A DNA stretch of 64,000 nucleotides from Nocardioides sp. InS609-2 (GCF_023208195.1 NZ_CP060034.1:62001-126000); one strand, 5' to 3'; counted from the first letter of the stretch, positions 39,836 to 51,365 are shown. Program-made: numbers and translations. The notes: generated by a model not told the origin, from the sequence alone.

Positions 39836-40885
39836 GTGTACGCCACCACCCAGGAGTCCCTCGACCTGCTGCCCGACGGCGTGGTGATGGCTGACGCCGA
39901 CGGCACGGTCGTGGCGGCCAACTGGGTCGCCGCGGAGCTCCTCGGCCGCCCCGTCGACGAGCTGGTCGGTCGCCCGCTGCGCGAGGTGCTGACGCTGATC
40001 GACCAGGACGGCCACGACTGGGTGTCGGAGAACAGGCCGTACGACGGGCTGCGCACCCGCACCGGCGTGCCCGAGCAGTCGTGGCTGCTGTCCAGCGGCC
40101 TGGAGGTGCTGGTCAACGCCAAGCTGCACCGCCGCGACGTGCGGTCCCCGGTGGAGATGCTCGTGATCGGCCTGCGCAACGGCCGCGGCCGGGCCCGGCT
40201 CGACCGCGAGCGATCCGACCTCGTGGCGACCGTCGCGCACGAGCTGCGTTCGCCGTTGACCGGTGTCAAGGGCTTCGTGCAGGCGATGCTGAACCGCTGG
40301 GACAAGCTGAGCGACGAGCAGAAGAAGCTGATGCTCACCACCGTCAACGCCGACGCCGACCGGCTCGCTCGGCTGATCGCCGAGCTCCTCGACGTGGCCC
40401 GCATCGACACCGGTCGGCTCAGTCTCTACCCGCGCGAGTCCGATGCCGGGGTGCTGACCGCACGCGCGGTCGACTCGGTGCAGGCAGGCACGGCGCGGCC
40501 GATCGAGCTGGCCGTGGCCGAGGCCCTGCCCGAGGTCTTCGCCGACCCCGACAAGTTCACCCAGGTCGTCACCAACCTCATCGAGAACGCCGTACGGCAC
40601 GGCGAGGGCACCGTGCGCGTCGAGCTCTTTGCGCTGCCGGCCGACTGGGAGTTCCCGGGCATCGAGCTGGTGGTCTCCGACCAGGGCGACGGCATCCCCG
40701 AGCAGCTGCGGCGACGAGTGTTCACGAAGTTCTGGACCGAGGGCACCAGCGGCGGTTCCGGCCTCGGTCTCTACATCGTCGGCGGGCTCGCCCGCGCGCA
40801 CGGCGGCCACGTCAGCATCGGCGAGGCAGACGGCGGCGGCGCCCGCATCAGCGTCGTGTGGCCGGGCGACGACCGCCGCGGCTGA
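39836..40885 (+). CDS. Cytosolic PAS-domain sensor histidine kinase
   Basis: 349 residues without a membrane helix. A PAS domain (DLLPDGVVMADADGTVVAAN, about 8-110) precedes the dimerisation/phosphoacceptor region LVATVAHELRSPLTGVKGF with His135, then the ATPase domain with N box NLIENAVRHG and G boxes DQGDGIPEQLR and SGGSGLGLYIVGG. A similar kinase sits between the rRNA methyltransferase gene and pheS in Streptomyces, so this is a conserved locus. There is no cognate regulator immediately beside it other than the next gene, which also pairs with its own downstream kinase. Confidence 0.88.
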   Translation: MYATTQESLDLLPDGVVMADADGTVVAANWVAAELLGRPVDELVGRPLREVLTLIDQDGHDWVSENRPYDGLRTRTGVPEQSWLLSSGLEVLVNAKLHRRDVRSPVEMLVIGLRNGRGRARLDRERSDLVATVAHELRSPLTGVKGFVQAMLNRWDKLSDEQKKLMLTTVNADADRLARLIAELLDVARIDTGRLSLYPRESDAGVLTARAVDSVQAGTARPIELAVAEALPEVFADPDKFTQVVTNLIENAVRHGEGTVRVELFALPADWEFPGIELVVSDQGDGIPEQLRRRVFTKFWTEGTSGGSGLGLYIVGGLARAHGGHVSIGEADGGGARISVVWPGDDRRG

Positions 40886-40942
40886 AACGCATCTCCACAC
40901 AACCTTCACGAGTCGCCCCGACATCTCGACCCCTCGCGCTCC

Positions 40943-40948
40943 TAGGCT
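40943..40948 (+). promoter_or_regulatory. -10 box of a probable leaderless mRNA (response regulator)
   Basis: TAGGCT ends 6 bases before GTG 40955, in the 69-base gap after the PAS kinase gene. Confidence 0.5.
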
Positions 40949-40954
40949 CCTTCT

Positions 40955-41671
40955 GTGAGCCAGCCGACCACATCAGACCTCCCACAGAGCGCCCACAGAC
41001 GAGTGCTCGTGGTCGAGGACGACCCGGTCATCAACGACGCGGTCACCCGTCGTCTCGTCGCCGAGGGGTACGACGTCACGCAGGCCTGGGACGGACCCGC
41101 GGCCGTGGCGGCGGCCGCCGAGTGCCGGCCGGACGTGCTCGTGCTCGACGTCATGCTGCCCGGGTTCGACGGGCTAGAGGTGTGCCGCCGTGTGCAGGCG
41201 ACGCGCCCGGTGCCGGTGTTGATGCTCACCGCGCGCGACGACGAGGCAGACATCCTTGCCGGACTGGCGGTGGGCGCCGACGACTACCTGACAAAGCCGT
41301 TCGGCATGCGCGAGCTCGTCGCCAGGATCGGCGCCCTGCTGCGGCGCGTGGAGCGAGCCGGTGTGCTCGCGGCCCAGCCGGCCGGCGTACTCACCGTCGG
41401 AGACCTGACCGTCGACACCGGCACTCGACGGGTCGACGTGGCCGGCGGCGAGGTGCACCTGACGCCGACGGAGTTCGACCTGCTCGTCTGTCTCGCCGGC
41501 GAGCCGCGTCAGGTGCTGACCCGCGAGCGGCTGCTGGCCGAGGTGTGGGACTGGCCCGACGCGTCGGGCACGCGCACCGTAGACAGCCACGTCAAGGCAC
41601 TGCGCGCCAAGCTCGGCGCCGGCCGGGTGCGCACCGTGCACGGCGTCGGCTACGCGCTGGAGGCACCGTGA
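40955..41671 (+). CDS. OmpR/PhoB-family response regulator
   Basis: 238 residues. Receiver domain: acidic pocket VLVVEDDP, phosphoacceptor Asp65 in LVLDVMLPG, Thr in MLTARDD and Lys in DDYLTKPFG. The C-terminal winged helix (about 140-238) includes VHLTPTEFDLLVCLA and SHVKALRAKLG. The stop overlaps the GTG of the fused kinase gene (GTGA), so the two form a two-component pair. Confidence 0.93.
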   Translation: MSQPTTSDLPQSAHRRVLVVEDDPVINDAVTRRLVAEGYDVTQAWDGPAAVAAAAECRPDVLVLDVMLPGFDGLEVCRRVQATRPVPVLMLTARDDEADILAGLAVGADDYLTKPFGMRELVARIGALLRRVERAGVLAAQPAGVLTVGDLTVDTGTRRVDVAGGEVHLTPTEFDLLVCLAGEPRQVLTRERLLAEVWDWPDASGTRTVDSHVKALRAKLGAGRVRTVHGVGYALEAP

Positions 41672-44223
41672 GTGGGGAGCCGCTCGGCCGCGTCACGTCG
41701 ATCAAGGTCAAGCTCGGCCTGCTGGTGGCGGCGAGCGTCGTGATCGCGACGGCGGTCGGGACGCTCGGCTCGGTCGGGGGAGTGACCCCCTGGCTGGCCG
41801 TGCCGGTGACCGTGGCGATCGCGCTGGGCGTGACGCAGCTGCTGGCGGCGGGCATGACCAGCCCGCTGCGCCAGATGACCGAGGTGGCGCGGCGGATGGC
41901 GCGCGGCGACTACTCCGGCCGCGTCGATGCGTCGGCGGGCGACGAGGTCGGCGAGCTGGCCCGCACCTTCAACCAGATGGCCGCGGACCTCGGACATGTC
42001 GACTCGGAGCGCCAGGCGCTGGTCGCGACCGTCTCGCACGAGCTGCGTACGCCGGTGGCCGCGCTGACCGCGCGCCTGGAGAACCTCGCCGACGGCGTCG
42101 AAGCGCCCGACGACGACACGCTGGCGGGCGTGCTCGACCAGGCCCGTCGACTCGGTGGCCTGGTCGACGACCTCCTCGACCTCTCGCGCGTCGATGCCGG
42201 CGTAGCGCCGCTGCGGCTCGCCGACCTCGATGTCGCGGGCTTCCTCGTCGACCTCGTCGACACAGGCACGTCGCCCGTGCGAGGCGTCACCTACGACGTC
42301 TCGGCGCCCGACGGACTCACGGTGCAGGCCGACCCGGCACGGCTGTGCCAGTTGGTCACCAACCTGCTCGACAACGCGGCCCGGCACAGCCCCACCAGCG
42401 GAGTCGTGACCGTGCGAGCCACTGGCGGCCCCAGCAGCTGGACCCTCGAGATCACCGACTCCGGCCCCGGTGTGCAGGCGGCCGACCGCGAGCACGTCTT
42501 CGAACGCTTCGGCACTCTCACCGGCCCCGAGGGCGGTGACACCGGCGGCGGCACCGGTCTCGGCCTCGCGATCGCGCGCTGGGTGGCCGACCTGCACCAC
42601 GGGTCGATCGGCTTCACCGACCCCGAAGGCGACGCCCCAGGAGCGCGGGTCGTGGTGACCCTGCCGCTGGCGCCCCACAGCGCATCATCCCAAGGAGACG
42701 TGCTCATGCCCGTGACGACCCCGCCCGCCCAGCAGCCCGCGACGGCACCGGTGTCACCGCCCCCGCTCATTGACCCGCTCTTCGGCGCATTCTGGCGCGA
42801 GGACAACCTCCCTGGCCGGCGTGACCTGGTCGGTGCTGCGCTCGCCGTCGGCGTCCTGGCGGGCGTCGTACTCCCGTTCAGGGATCTTGGCGTGGCGATG
42901 TTCCTCGTGCTCGTCTCGGGCACGGCGACACTCGCGTACGCCGCGCGGCACCGCCGCGATCCCTTCACGATGGCCTGTCTTGTCGGATGCACGGTGCTGT
43001 GCCTGCCGACCGTGCTGCTCGACGCGGAGTGGATCTCGTCGCTGTGCTGGTTGGCCGGTGGCGCGCTGGCGCTGATCGGCGTGACGCGGGGGAGCAGCGT
43101 GCCGTCGTTCCTGCTCGGCTGGCTGGCTTGGCCGCTCGCCTCGCTTCGTGGGCTGCCGTGGTTCGGCCGAACGTTGACCGGGCTCACCGGACGGGGCAGC
43201 GCGCCCGCCTTGATCCGCACGATCGTCTGGTCGCTGCTGGCAGTCGTGGTCTTCGGGGTGCTGTTCGCATCCGCAGATGCGCTTGTGGCGTCGTGGCTGG
43301 ACGCGCTGGTGCCCGACCTCGACACCTTCGCCGTGCGCGCCTTCCTGGCCGCGTTCGTCTTCGGCCTCGTCCTGGCCGGGGCGTACCTGGCGCTGAACCC
43401 GCCCCAGACCGGGCTCGCCGACCTCGAGCCGCCTCGGCCCGTGCGACACCGCTACGAGTGGCTGGCGCCGGTGCTGCTGGTCGACGCCGTCTTCGCGCTG
43501 TTCCTCGTGGCCCAGGCCACCGTCGTCTTCGGCGGCCACGACTACCTCGAACGCACCACCGGCCTCACCTACGCCGACTACGTGCACCAGGGCTTCGGCC
43601 AGCTCACCGTCGCGACCGCCCTCACCCTGCTCGTCGTCTGGGCGGCGTCTCGCAAGGCAGCGCGTACGACGCCGGGCGACCGGCTCGCGCTGCGTGCGTC
43701 CCTCGGCGGGCTGTGCCTGATGACGCTCGTCGTGGTCGCTTCTGCCCTCTTCCGGATGGACGTCTACCAGGACGCCTACGGGTTCACGCGTCTGCGCCTG
43801 CTCGTCGACGTCTTCGAGGGCTGGCTGGGCGTCGTCGTGCTGGGCGTGCTGGTCGCCGGGCTGCGGCTCGAGGGGCGCTGGCTGCCCCGCGCCGCGGTGT
43901 TCGCCGGGGCCGCGGCGCTGGCAGGCCTGGCCCTGGTCAACCCGGACGCCTGGATCGCCCGGCACAACATCGATCGCTACGAGACGTCGGGCAAGGTCGA
44001 CTTCGACTACCTCGCGGGGCTGTCGGCCGACGCTGTCCCCGAGCTGATGAAGCTGCCTGACGATGTGCGTGCCTGTGCCCTGATGAGCGGCTGGCGCAGC
44101 GACGACGACTGGTTGGGCTGGAACCTCGGCCGCGCACGGGCCCGACTCGCGGTCGGCGGTGAGAGTCTCGCGGTCCCACCGATCCAGTCGTGCCCGGGTG
44201 ACCTGGACCGAACGACGTACTAA
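41668..44223 (+). CDS. Histidine kinase fused in frame to a DUF4173 membrane protein
   Basis: 851 residues in one open frame. Residues 1-345 are a full sensor kinase: two membrane helices (about 13-35, 41-62), HAMP, His124 in ATVSHELRTPVAAL, N box NLLDNAARHSP and G box GGTGLGLAIARW. Residues from 347 form a multi-helix membrane domain ending with WIARHNIDRYETSGKVDFDY, typical of DUF4173/DUF4153. An ATG at 42706 (residue 347) has AAGGAGA 7 bases upstream, exactly as if it were once, or still is, the start of a separate gene, but no stop codon separates the kinase from it. So this is either a true fusion or two overlapping products. Confidence 0.85.
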   Translation: MSGEPLGRVTSIKVKLGLLVAASVVIATAVGTLGSVGGVTPWLAVPVTVAIALGVTQLLAAGMTSPLRQMTEVARRMARGDYSGRVDASAGDEVGELARTFNQMAADLGHVDSERQALVATVSHELRTPVAALTARLENLADGVEAPDDDTLAGVLDQARRLGGLVDDLLDLSRVDAGVAPLRLADLDVAGFLVDLVDTGTSPVRGVTYDVSAPDGLTVQADPARLCQLVTNLLDNAARHSPTSGVVTVRATGGPSSWTLEITDSGPGVQAADREHVFERFGTLTGPEGGDTGGGTGLGLAIARWVADLHHGSIGFTDPEGDAPGARVVVTLPLAPHSASSQGDVLMPVTTPPAQQPATAPVSPPPLIDPLFGAFWREDNLPGRRDLVGAALAVGVLAGVVLPFRDLGVAMFLVLVSGTATLAYAARHRRDPFTMACLVGCTVLCLPTVLLDAEWISSLCWLAGGALALIGVTRGSSVPSFLLGWLAWPLASLRGLPWFGRTLTGLTGRGSAPALIRTIVWSLLAVVVFGVLFASADALVASWLDALVPDLDTFAVRAFLAAFVFGLVLAGAYLALNPPQTGLADLEPPRPVRHRYEWLAPVLLVDAVFALFLVAQATVVFGGHDYLERTTGLTYADYVHQGFGQLTVATALTLLVVWAASRKAARTTPGDRLALRASLGGLCLMTLVVVASALFRMDVYQDAYGFTRLRLLVDVFEGWLGVVVLGVLVAGLRLEGRWLPRAAVFAGAAALAGLALVNPDAWIARHNIDRYETSGKVDFDYLAGLSADAVPELMKLPDDVRACALMSGWRSDDDWLGWNLGRARARLAVGGESLAVPPIQSCPGDLDRTTY
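42692..42708 (+). promoter_or_regulatory. Internal ribosome-binding site and ATG within the fused gene
   Basis: AAGGAGA (42692-42698), a 7-base spacer, and ATG at 42706 lie at the domain junction. Such a well-spaced site is uncommon inside coding sequence here and suggests independent translation of the membrane domain. Confidence 0.6.
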
Positions 44224-44252
44224 CCCGGTGGTGGGTGTGGGCGGGCCGTTCC

Positions 44253-44258
44253 TAGACT
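44253..44258 (+). promoter_or_regulatory. -10 box of a probable leaderless mRNA (pheS)
   Basis: TAGACT ends 7 bases before the pheS ATG at 44266; no ribosome-binding site is present between them. No T-box is visible. Confidence 0.5.
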
Positions 44259-44265
44259 GACGCCC

Positions 44266-45363
44266 ATGTCCGGCCCCAACACCGATTACGACCCCGTCGA
44301 GGTCACGCCCCTCAAAGCCGAGGAGGTGGAGGCGATGCGCGACGCCGCGCTCGCGGCCATCGCCGACGCCGACGACCTCGAGGCGCTCAAGCAGGTGCGG
44401 CTCGACCACGTCGGCGACCGCTCGCCGCTGGCCCTGGCCAACCGCGAGATCGGTGCGCTGCCGCCGCAGGCCCGCAAGGACGCCGGCCAGCGCGTCGGCC
44501 AGGCGCGCGGCAAGGTCAACCAGGCCCTAGGCCAGCGCCAGGTCGTGCTGGAGGCCGAGCACGAGGAGCGGATGCTCGTCGAGGAGACCGTCGACGTCAC
44601 GCTGCCGACCGACCGGCGTCCCGTCGGTGCCCGGCACCCGATCACGACGTTCTCCGAGCGCATTGCCGACATCTTCGTGGCCATGGGCTGGGACGTCGCC
44701 GAGGGCCCGTGGGTCGAGGCCGAGTGGCTGAACTTCGACGCCCTCAACATGGGCGCCGACCACCCCGCGCGCACCATGCAGGACACCTTCTGGCTCGAGC
44801 CGGCCGACGCCGCACTGGTGCTGCGCACGCACACCTCGCCCGTGCAGGCCCGCACGATGCTCACCAGGCAGCCGCCGATCCACGTGATCTGCCCCGGTCG
44901 CGTCTTCCGGACCGACGAGATCGACGCCACGCACTCGCCCGTCTTCCACCAGGTCGAGGGACTCGTCATCGACAAGGGCATCACGATGGCCCACCTCAAG
45001 GGCACGCTCGACCACATGACCGAGGCCCTGTTCGGTGAGGGCATCTCCACGCGCTTCCGGCCGTCGTACTTCCCGTTCACCGAACCGTCGGCCGAGATGG
45101 ACATGGTCTGCTTCGTGTGTCGCGGCGTCGACTCCGTCGCCTGCCGCACCTGCCGCGGCGAGGGCTGGATCGAGCTCGGTGGTTGCGGCGTGGTCAACCC
45201 GCGCGTGCTGATCGCGTGCGGCATCGACCCCGACGTCTACTCGGGCTTCGCGTTCGGCTTCGGCATCGACCGGATGCTGATGTTCCGCCACAACGTCGCC
45301 GACCTGCGCGACGTCTTCGAAGGAGACGTCCGCTTCGCCCAGCCGTTCGGAGTCGAGATCTGA
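44266..45363 (+). CDS. pheS: Phenylalanyl-tRNA synthetase alpha subunit
   Basis: Catalytic subunit of the (alpha-beta)2 class II synthetase that charges tRNA-Phe. 365 residues. An N-terminal coiled-coil arm is followed by the catalytic core with [19 protein letters not shown] (motif 2 region), a zinc-like cysteine group ([19 protein letters not shown]) and motif 3 [11 protein letters not shown]. The stop overlaps pheT ATG by one base (TGATG). Confidence 0.96.
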   Translation: MSGPNTDYDPVEVTPLKAEEVEAMRDAALAAIADADDLEALKQVRLDHVGDRSPLALANREIGALPPQARKDAGQRVGQARGKVNQALGQRQVVLEAEHEERMLVEETVDVTLPTDRRPVGARHPITTFSERIADIFVAMGWDVAEGPWVEAEWLNFDALNMGADHPARTMQDTFWLEPADAALVLRTHTSPVQARTMLTRQPPIHVICPGRVFRTDEIDATHSPVFHQVEGLVIDKGITMAHLKGTLDHMTEALFGEGISTRFRPSYFPFTEPSAEMDMVCFVCRGVDSVACRTCRGEGWIELGGCGVVNPRVLIACGIDPDVYSGFAFGFGIDRMLMFRHNVADLRDVFEGDVRFAQPFGVEI

Positions 45364-47858
45364 TGAAGGCCCCCCTGTCCTGGATCCGGGAGTACGTCGA
45401 CCTGCCGGCCGACGTGACCGTCGACGACCTCACGTGGCGACTGACCATGCTCGGGCTCAAGCTCGAGGCGCTGCACAACCCGGCCGACTCGATCACCGGT
45501 CCGCTGGTGCTCGGCCGCGTGCTGACCCTCGAGAAGGAGCCGCAGAAGAACGGCAAGACGATCAACTGGTGCACCGTCGACGTCGGTGACGCCAACGGGT
45601 CAGGTGAGCCGCAGGGCATCGTCTGCGGCGCCCACAACTTCGCCGTCGGCGACCTCGTCGTGGTGTGCCTGCCCGGCGCCGTACTCCCCGGCGGGTTCGA
45701 GATCAGCGCCCGCAAGACCTACGGCCACCTCTCCGCCGGCATGATCTGCTCCGCCAGTGAGCTGGGCCTGCCCGACAGCGGTCCCGGGGGCCAGGACGGC
45801 ATCATCGTGCTGCCCGCCGAGACGGGCGCGCCCGGCGACGACGCGTTCGCGGTGCTCGGCCTCGACGACGCCGTCATCGAGTTCGAGATCAACCCCGACC
45901 GCGCCTACGCGCTGTCGTTGCGTGGCATCGCGCGCGACGCCGCGCTGGGGTTCTCCGCCCCGTACTCCGACCCGGCCGATCGTGATGTGCCGGCAGCGAA
46001 CGACCGGGGCTACCCGGTCGTGGTCGATGACGCCGACGGCTGCCCCGTGTTCGTGGCGCGCAGCGTCACCGGGTTCCAGCCCGATGCGCCGACGCCCGAC
46101 TGGATGGCTCGTCGGCTCACCCAGTGCGGCATGCGGTCCATCTCGCTGGGCGTCGACATCACCAACTACGTCATGCTCGAGACGGGCCGACCCATCCACG
46201 GCTACGACGCCGACAAGTTGACCGGGGCCATCCGGGTGCGACGCGCCACTGACGGTGAGCGCCTCACCACTCTGGATGGCACCGTCCGGGCACTGTCGAC
46301 CCAGGATCTCGTCGTGACCGACGACTCCGGCCTCATCGGCCTGGGCGGTGTCATGGGCGGCGAGGAGACAGAGATGTCCGACTCCACGACGCGGGTGCTG
46401 GTCGAGGCTGCCCACTGGGACGCAGTGTCGATGTTCCGCACGGGTCGTCGGCATCGGATCACCTCCGAGGCGGGCAAGCGCAACGAACGCGGGGTAGACC
46501 CCAGGATCTGTGAGGCGGCTGCCGACCGCGTTGTGGCGCTGATGGTGGAGCTCGGTGGCGCGACCGACGACGGCGGCGTGACGATCGTCGGCATCCCGCC
46601 CGCGCGCGGCCAGATCACCATCCCGGTCGACCTGCCGGCCCGCATCAGCGGGGTCGACATCGACGCCGCCACGGCTGCGGCCCACCTCGTCGCTGTCGGC
46701 TGCGACGTCACCGTCGACGGTGACCAGCTCACCGCCGTCGTGCCGAGCTGGCGTCCCGACCTGACCGACCCCTACGACCTGGTCGAAGAAGTCGTCCGGG
46801 TCGTCGGCTACGACCGGGTGCCGTCCGTGCTGCCGACCACGCCCGCCGGCAACGGCTGGACCCCGACCCAGAAGCTGCGCCGTCGCGTCGGGCTCACCCT
46901 GGCCGGCGCCGGCTGGACCGAGGCCATCACCTACCCGTTCGTCGGCGAGGCCGACTGGGACCGGCTCGGCCTGCCTGCCGACGACCCGCGTCGTACGACG
47001 CTGCGGATGGCCAACCCGCTCAACAACGAGGAGCCGCTGCTCACCACGACGCTGCTTCCGGGGCTGCTCAAGGCCCTGGCCCGCAACATCGGTCGCGCCA
47101 ACGCCGACGTCGCGCTCTTCGAGCACTCGCTCGTGTTCCGGCCGACCGGCAACGAGAAGGCGCCGATCCTCGGCGTCGACGGCCCGCCCACCGCCGAGGA
47201 GTGGGCCGCGATCGAGAAGGCCGTGCCGAGCCAGCCGATGCACCTCGCCGTGGCCGTGTCCGGGCATCGCGAGCGTTCGGGCTGGTGGGGCACCGGGCGT
47301 GAGGCCGGCTGGTCCGACGCCATCGGCGCCGTCCGAGACGTGGCGCGCGCCCTGGGTGTTGAGGTCGATGTCAGTGCCGACACGTCGGCGCCGTGGCACC
47401 CCGGGCGCTGCGCCGCGATCCGTATCGGGGACCGGGTGATCGGCCACGGTGGGGAGCTGCACCCGTCGGTCTGCCGGGCCTTCGGGGTGCCGCCGCGCAC
47501 CGCCGTCGCCGAGGTCGACCTCGACGCGTTGCTCGAGCAGGCCCAGCAGGTCGTGCCGGGCCCGACATTCTCGTCGTACCCGGTGGCAAAGGAGGACGTC
47601 GCCCTCGTCGTGGATGCCTCCGTGCCTGCGGCCTCGGTCGAGGCGGCTCTGCGCGAAGGTGCCGGTGGACTGCTGGAGTCGATCCACCTCTTCGACATCT
47701 ACACCGGGCCGCAGGTGGGGGAGGGCAAGAAGTCGCTGGCCTATGCGCTGCGCTTCCGCGCACCCGACCGCACGCTGACCGAGGCCGAGACCACGGCTGC
47801 TCGCGACGCCGCGGTCGCGGCGGCCGCCGCGAAGACCGGGGCCGTTCAGCGCGCCTGA
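45363..47858 (+). CDS. pheT: Phenylalanyl-tRNA synthetase beta subunit
   Basis: 831 residues. Order of domains: an N-terminal tRNA-binding OB fold (about 45-160, GIVCGAHNFAVGD), B3/B4 editing domain, B5 DNA-binding-like domain (about 400-475), a catalytic-like core, and the C-terminal anticodon-binding FDX-ACB domain (SSYPVAKEDVALVVDAS through ALRFRAPDRTLTEAE). Forms the heterotetramer with PheS. Confidence 0.96.
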   Translation: MKAPLSWIREYVDLPADVTVDDLTWRLTMLGLKLEALHNPADSITGPLVLGRVLTLEKEPQKNGKTINWCTVDVGDANGSGEPQGIVCGAHNFAVGDLVVVCLPGAVLPGGFEISARKTYGHLSAGMICSASELGLPDSGPGGQDGIIVLPAETGAPGDDAFAVLGLDDAVIEFEINPDRAYALSLRGIARDAALGFSAPYSDPADRDVPAANDRGYPVVVDDADGCPVFVARSVTGFQPDAPTPDWMARRLTQCGMRSISLGVDITNYVMLETGRPIHGYDADKLTGAIRVRRATDGERLTTLDGTVRALSTQDLVVTDDSGLIGLGGVMGGEETEMSDSTTRVLVEAAHWDAVSMFRTGRRHRITSEAGKRNERGVDPRICEAAADRVVALMVELGGATDDGGVTIVGIPPARGQITIPVDLPARISGVDIDAATAAAHLVAVGCDVTVDGDQLTAVVPSWRPDLTDPYDLVEEVVRVVGYDRVPSVLPTTPAGNGWTPTQKLRRRVGLTLAGAGWTEAITYPFVGEADWDRLGLPADDPRRTTLRMANPLNNEEPLLTTTLLPGLLKALARNIGRANADVALFEHSLVFRPTGNEKAPILGVDGPPTAEEWAAIEKAVPSQPMHLAVAVSGHRERSGWWGTGREAGWSDAIGAVRDVARALGVEVDVSADTSAPWHPGRCAAIRIGDRVIGHGGELHPSVCRAFGVPPRTAVAEVDLDALLEQAQQVVPGPTFSSYPVAKEDVALVVDASVPAASVEAALREGAGGLLESIHLFDIYTGPQVGEGKKSLAYALRFRAPDRTLTEAETTAARDAAVAAAAAKTGAVQRA

Positions 47859-47860
47859 TC

Positions 47861-47899
47861 TCTCGCTACTCGACAACCGACTCGCGAGGTGTAGCGAGA
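47861..47899 (+). terminator. Bidirectional terminator hairpin after pheT
   Basis: TCTCGCTAC (47861-47869) pairs perfectly with GTAGCGAGA (47891-47899) in the convergent gap between pheT and the mycothiol-type isomerase gene. No T-tract. Confidence 0.6.
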
Positions 47900-47900
47900 C

Positions 47901-48695
47901 TCAGTTGATCGGGTTGTTCACGATGTCCCGGAGCGCGTCGTACGTCGCCCGGTCACCGGTCACGTCGATCCCGTCGTCGCCGGCCCGCCGCCACAGCCAG
48001 GCGTCGAGTGCACCCGCCGGGCCGGAGATGAGGCAGTCGGGCTCGACGCCCGGGTCGTCGATCACGGAGATGTCGGCCTCGTCGGCATAGGACGTGCCAC
48101 TGTCGGGGTCGGTGCCGGAGAAGATGCCGAGCCGCACCCACACGTGGTCGTCGGTATCGATGCAGTCGACCCGGAGCAACGGCTCACCCGGCGTGAACGT
48201 GCCCCACGGAGGAGTGCCGCCGAACATCACGTCGAGCGTCTCGTTGACTCCGTCGGCCGCGAGCTGCGGGTCGAGATCGGTGACGTCGCCGGCCGTCTGC
48301 TCGGCATCGAGCCGGTGGATCAGTGCCTCGTGCGCCTGGCGACGGAACGTGAACCCGACCGTCTGCTCCGTCGCCCACGTCCACGCCGCGGCCGCCGGGT
48401 CGGCCGCGGCGAGTGCGTCGGTCAGTGCGGCCGAGCACTCGTCGTACAGGTCGAGGAGCTCGGAGTACGACGACGGTCGCTCGCGCTCGACAACGGCCTC
48501 GGGATCGGACTCACCGAGCACGATCCGGCTCCAGAACCACTGCACGCCGGTGAGGTGCCAGAGCAGGTCGCCGGCATCCCAGTCGGGGCAGGCCGGCACC
48601 CGCGCTGCGGGGGCACAGCTGGTCAGCACCTCGCGGAAGCGCGCCGACTCGCGGCGGATGTGGTCGAGGTAGTCGTCGAACTCCAGTCGCGTCAT
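47901..48695 (-). CDS. Maleylpyruvate isomerase-family, mycothiol-dependent-type protein
   Basis: 264 residues of the DinB/MDMPI helical-bundle family. N-terminal metal-binding pattern: ACPDWDAGDLLWHLTGVQWF (His) and FRRQAHEALIHRLDAE (His and Glu). The C-terminal domain is MDMPI-like. Some family members use mycothiol as cofactor; the substrate here is unknown. Read opposite to both neighbours. Confidence 0.8.
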   Translation of the reverse strand: MTRLEFDDYLDHIRRESARFREVLTSCAPAARVPACPDWDAGDLLWHLTGVQWFWSRIVLGESDPEAVVERERPSSYSELLDLYDECSAALTDALAAADPAAAAWTWATEQTVGFTFRRQAHEALIHRLDAEQTAGDVTDLDPQLAADGVNETLDVMFGGTPPWGTFTPGEPLLRVDCIDTDDHVWVRLGIFSGTDPDSGTSYADEADISVIDDPGVEPDCLISGPAGALDAWLWRRAGDDGIDVTGDRATYDALRDIVNNPIN

Positions 48696-48735
48696 GCGCC
48701 CACGCTAGGGGCGCCCGCCGACACCCTGTACCCGC

Positions 48736-50213
<1,478 letters not shown>

Positions 50214-50217
<4 letters not shown>

Positions 50218-51365
50218 CCGTCACCCATCCCGCGGGCTTCAAGGCCGCCGGCGTCGCCGCCGGCCTGAAGTCCACCGGTGCCCCCGACCTGGCCCTCGTC
50301 GTCAACGAGGGGCCGACTCACGACTCGGCGAGCGTGTTCACCGCCAACCGCTGCAAGGCCAACCCGGTGCTGTGGAGCCAGGAGGTCGTCAAGGACGGCG
50401 TCGTACGCGCCGTCGTACTCAACTCCGGCGGCGCCAACTGCTACACCGGCCCCGACGGCTTCCAGACCACGCACGCGGTCGCCGAGCGGGTCGCCGAGCA
50501 CCTCGGCATCGGCGCGATCGACGTCGTCGTCTGCTCGACCGGCCTCATCGGCCTAGCCAACCCGCGCGACCAGCTGCTGGCGGGTGTCGACTCCGCTCAC
50601 GCGGCCCTGTCGTACGACGGCGGCACGGCCGCCGCGACCGCCATCATGACCACCGACTCGGTGGCCAAGCAGGTAGTCGTCGAGGGCGCCGGCTGGTCGA
50701 TCGGGGGGATGGCCAAAGGCGCCGGCATGCTCGCGCCCCAGCTGGCCACGATGCTGGTCGTCATCACCACCGACGCCGTCGTGCCGGCCGACGAGCTCGA
50801 CCGGGCACTGCGCGCGTCGACCCGGGTCAGCTTCGACCGTCTCGACTCCGACGGCTGCATGTCCACCAACGACACCGTGACCGTGATGGCCAGCGGCGCG
50901 AGCGGGATCACGCCGACCCCTGACGACTTCACCGCCGCGCTCATCCAGGTGTGCACCGACCTGGCCATGCAGCTGCTCAAGGATGCCGAGGGCGCCGACC
51001 ACGACATCGCGATCACCGTGCTCAACGCCGCCAGCGAGGACGACGCCGTCGAGGCCGCCCGCAGCGTCGCACGCAGCAACCTCTTCAAGGCCGCCGTCTT
51101 CGGCAACGATCCCAACTGGGGCCGGGTGCTGGCCAGCATCGGCACCACGCAGGCGGCCTTCGACCCAGCCAACCTCGACGTGGCCATGAACGGCGTGTGG
51201 GTCTGCCGCGAGTCGACCCCGTCGGCCGACCCCGCCACCGTCGACCTCACCGGCCGCGACGTCACCGTGACCATCGACCTCAAGTCCGGCACCGAGCGGG
51301 CCACCGTCTGGACCAACGACCTCACCCACGCCTACGTCCACGAGAACAGCGCGTATTCCTCATGA
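50214..51365 (+). CDS. argJ: Glutamate N-acetyltransferase/ornithine acetyltransferase
   Basis: Recycles the acetyl group from N-acetylornithine to glutamate. 383 residues; made as a precursor that cleaves itself at an Ala-Thr bond. The cleavage region is visible as [20 protein letters not shown] with the nucleophile Thr in LATML. Other motifs: [14 protein letters not shown] and [15 protein letters not shown]. Presence of ArgJ implies the cyclic acetyl pathway. Confidence 0.96.

Noticed and set aside
40081..41667. Upstream extension of the fused kinase frame to a possible 1380-residue protein
   Set aside because: That part is an out-of-frame reading of the PAS kinase and response regulator genes. 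The kinase has a coupled GTG at 41668.
44224..44265. T-box leader for pheS
   Set aside because: Only 42 bases precede pheS and no T-box sequence is present; a -10 box sits right before the start.
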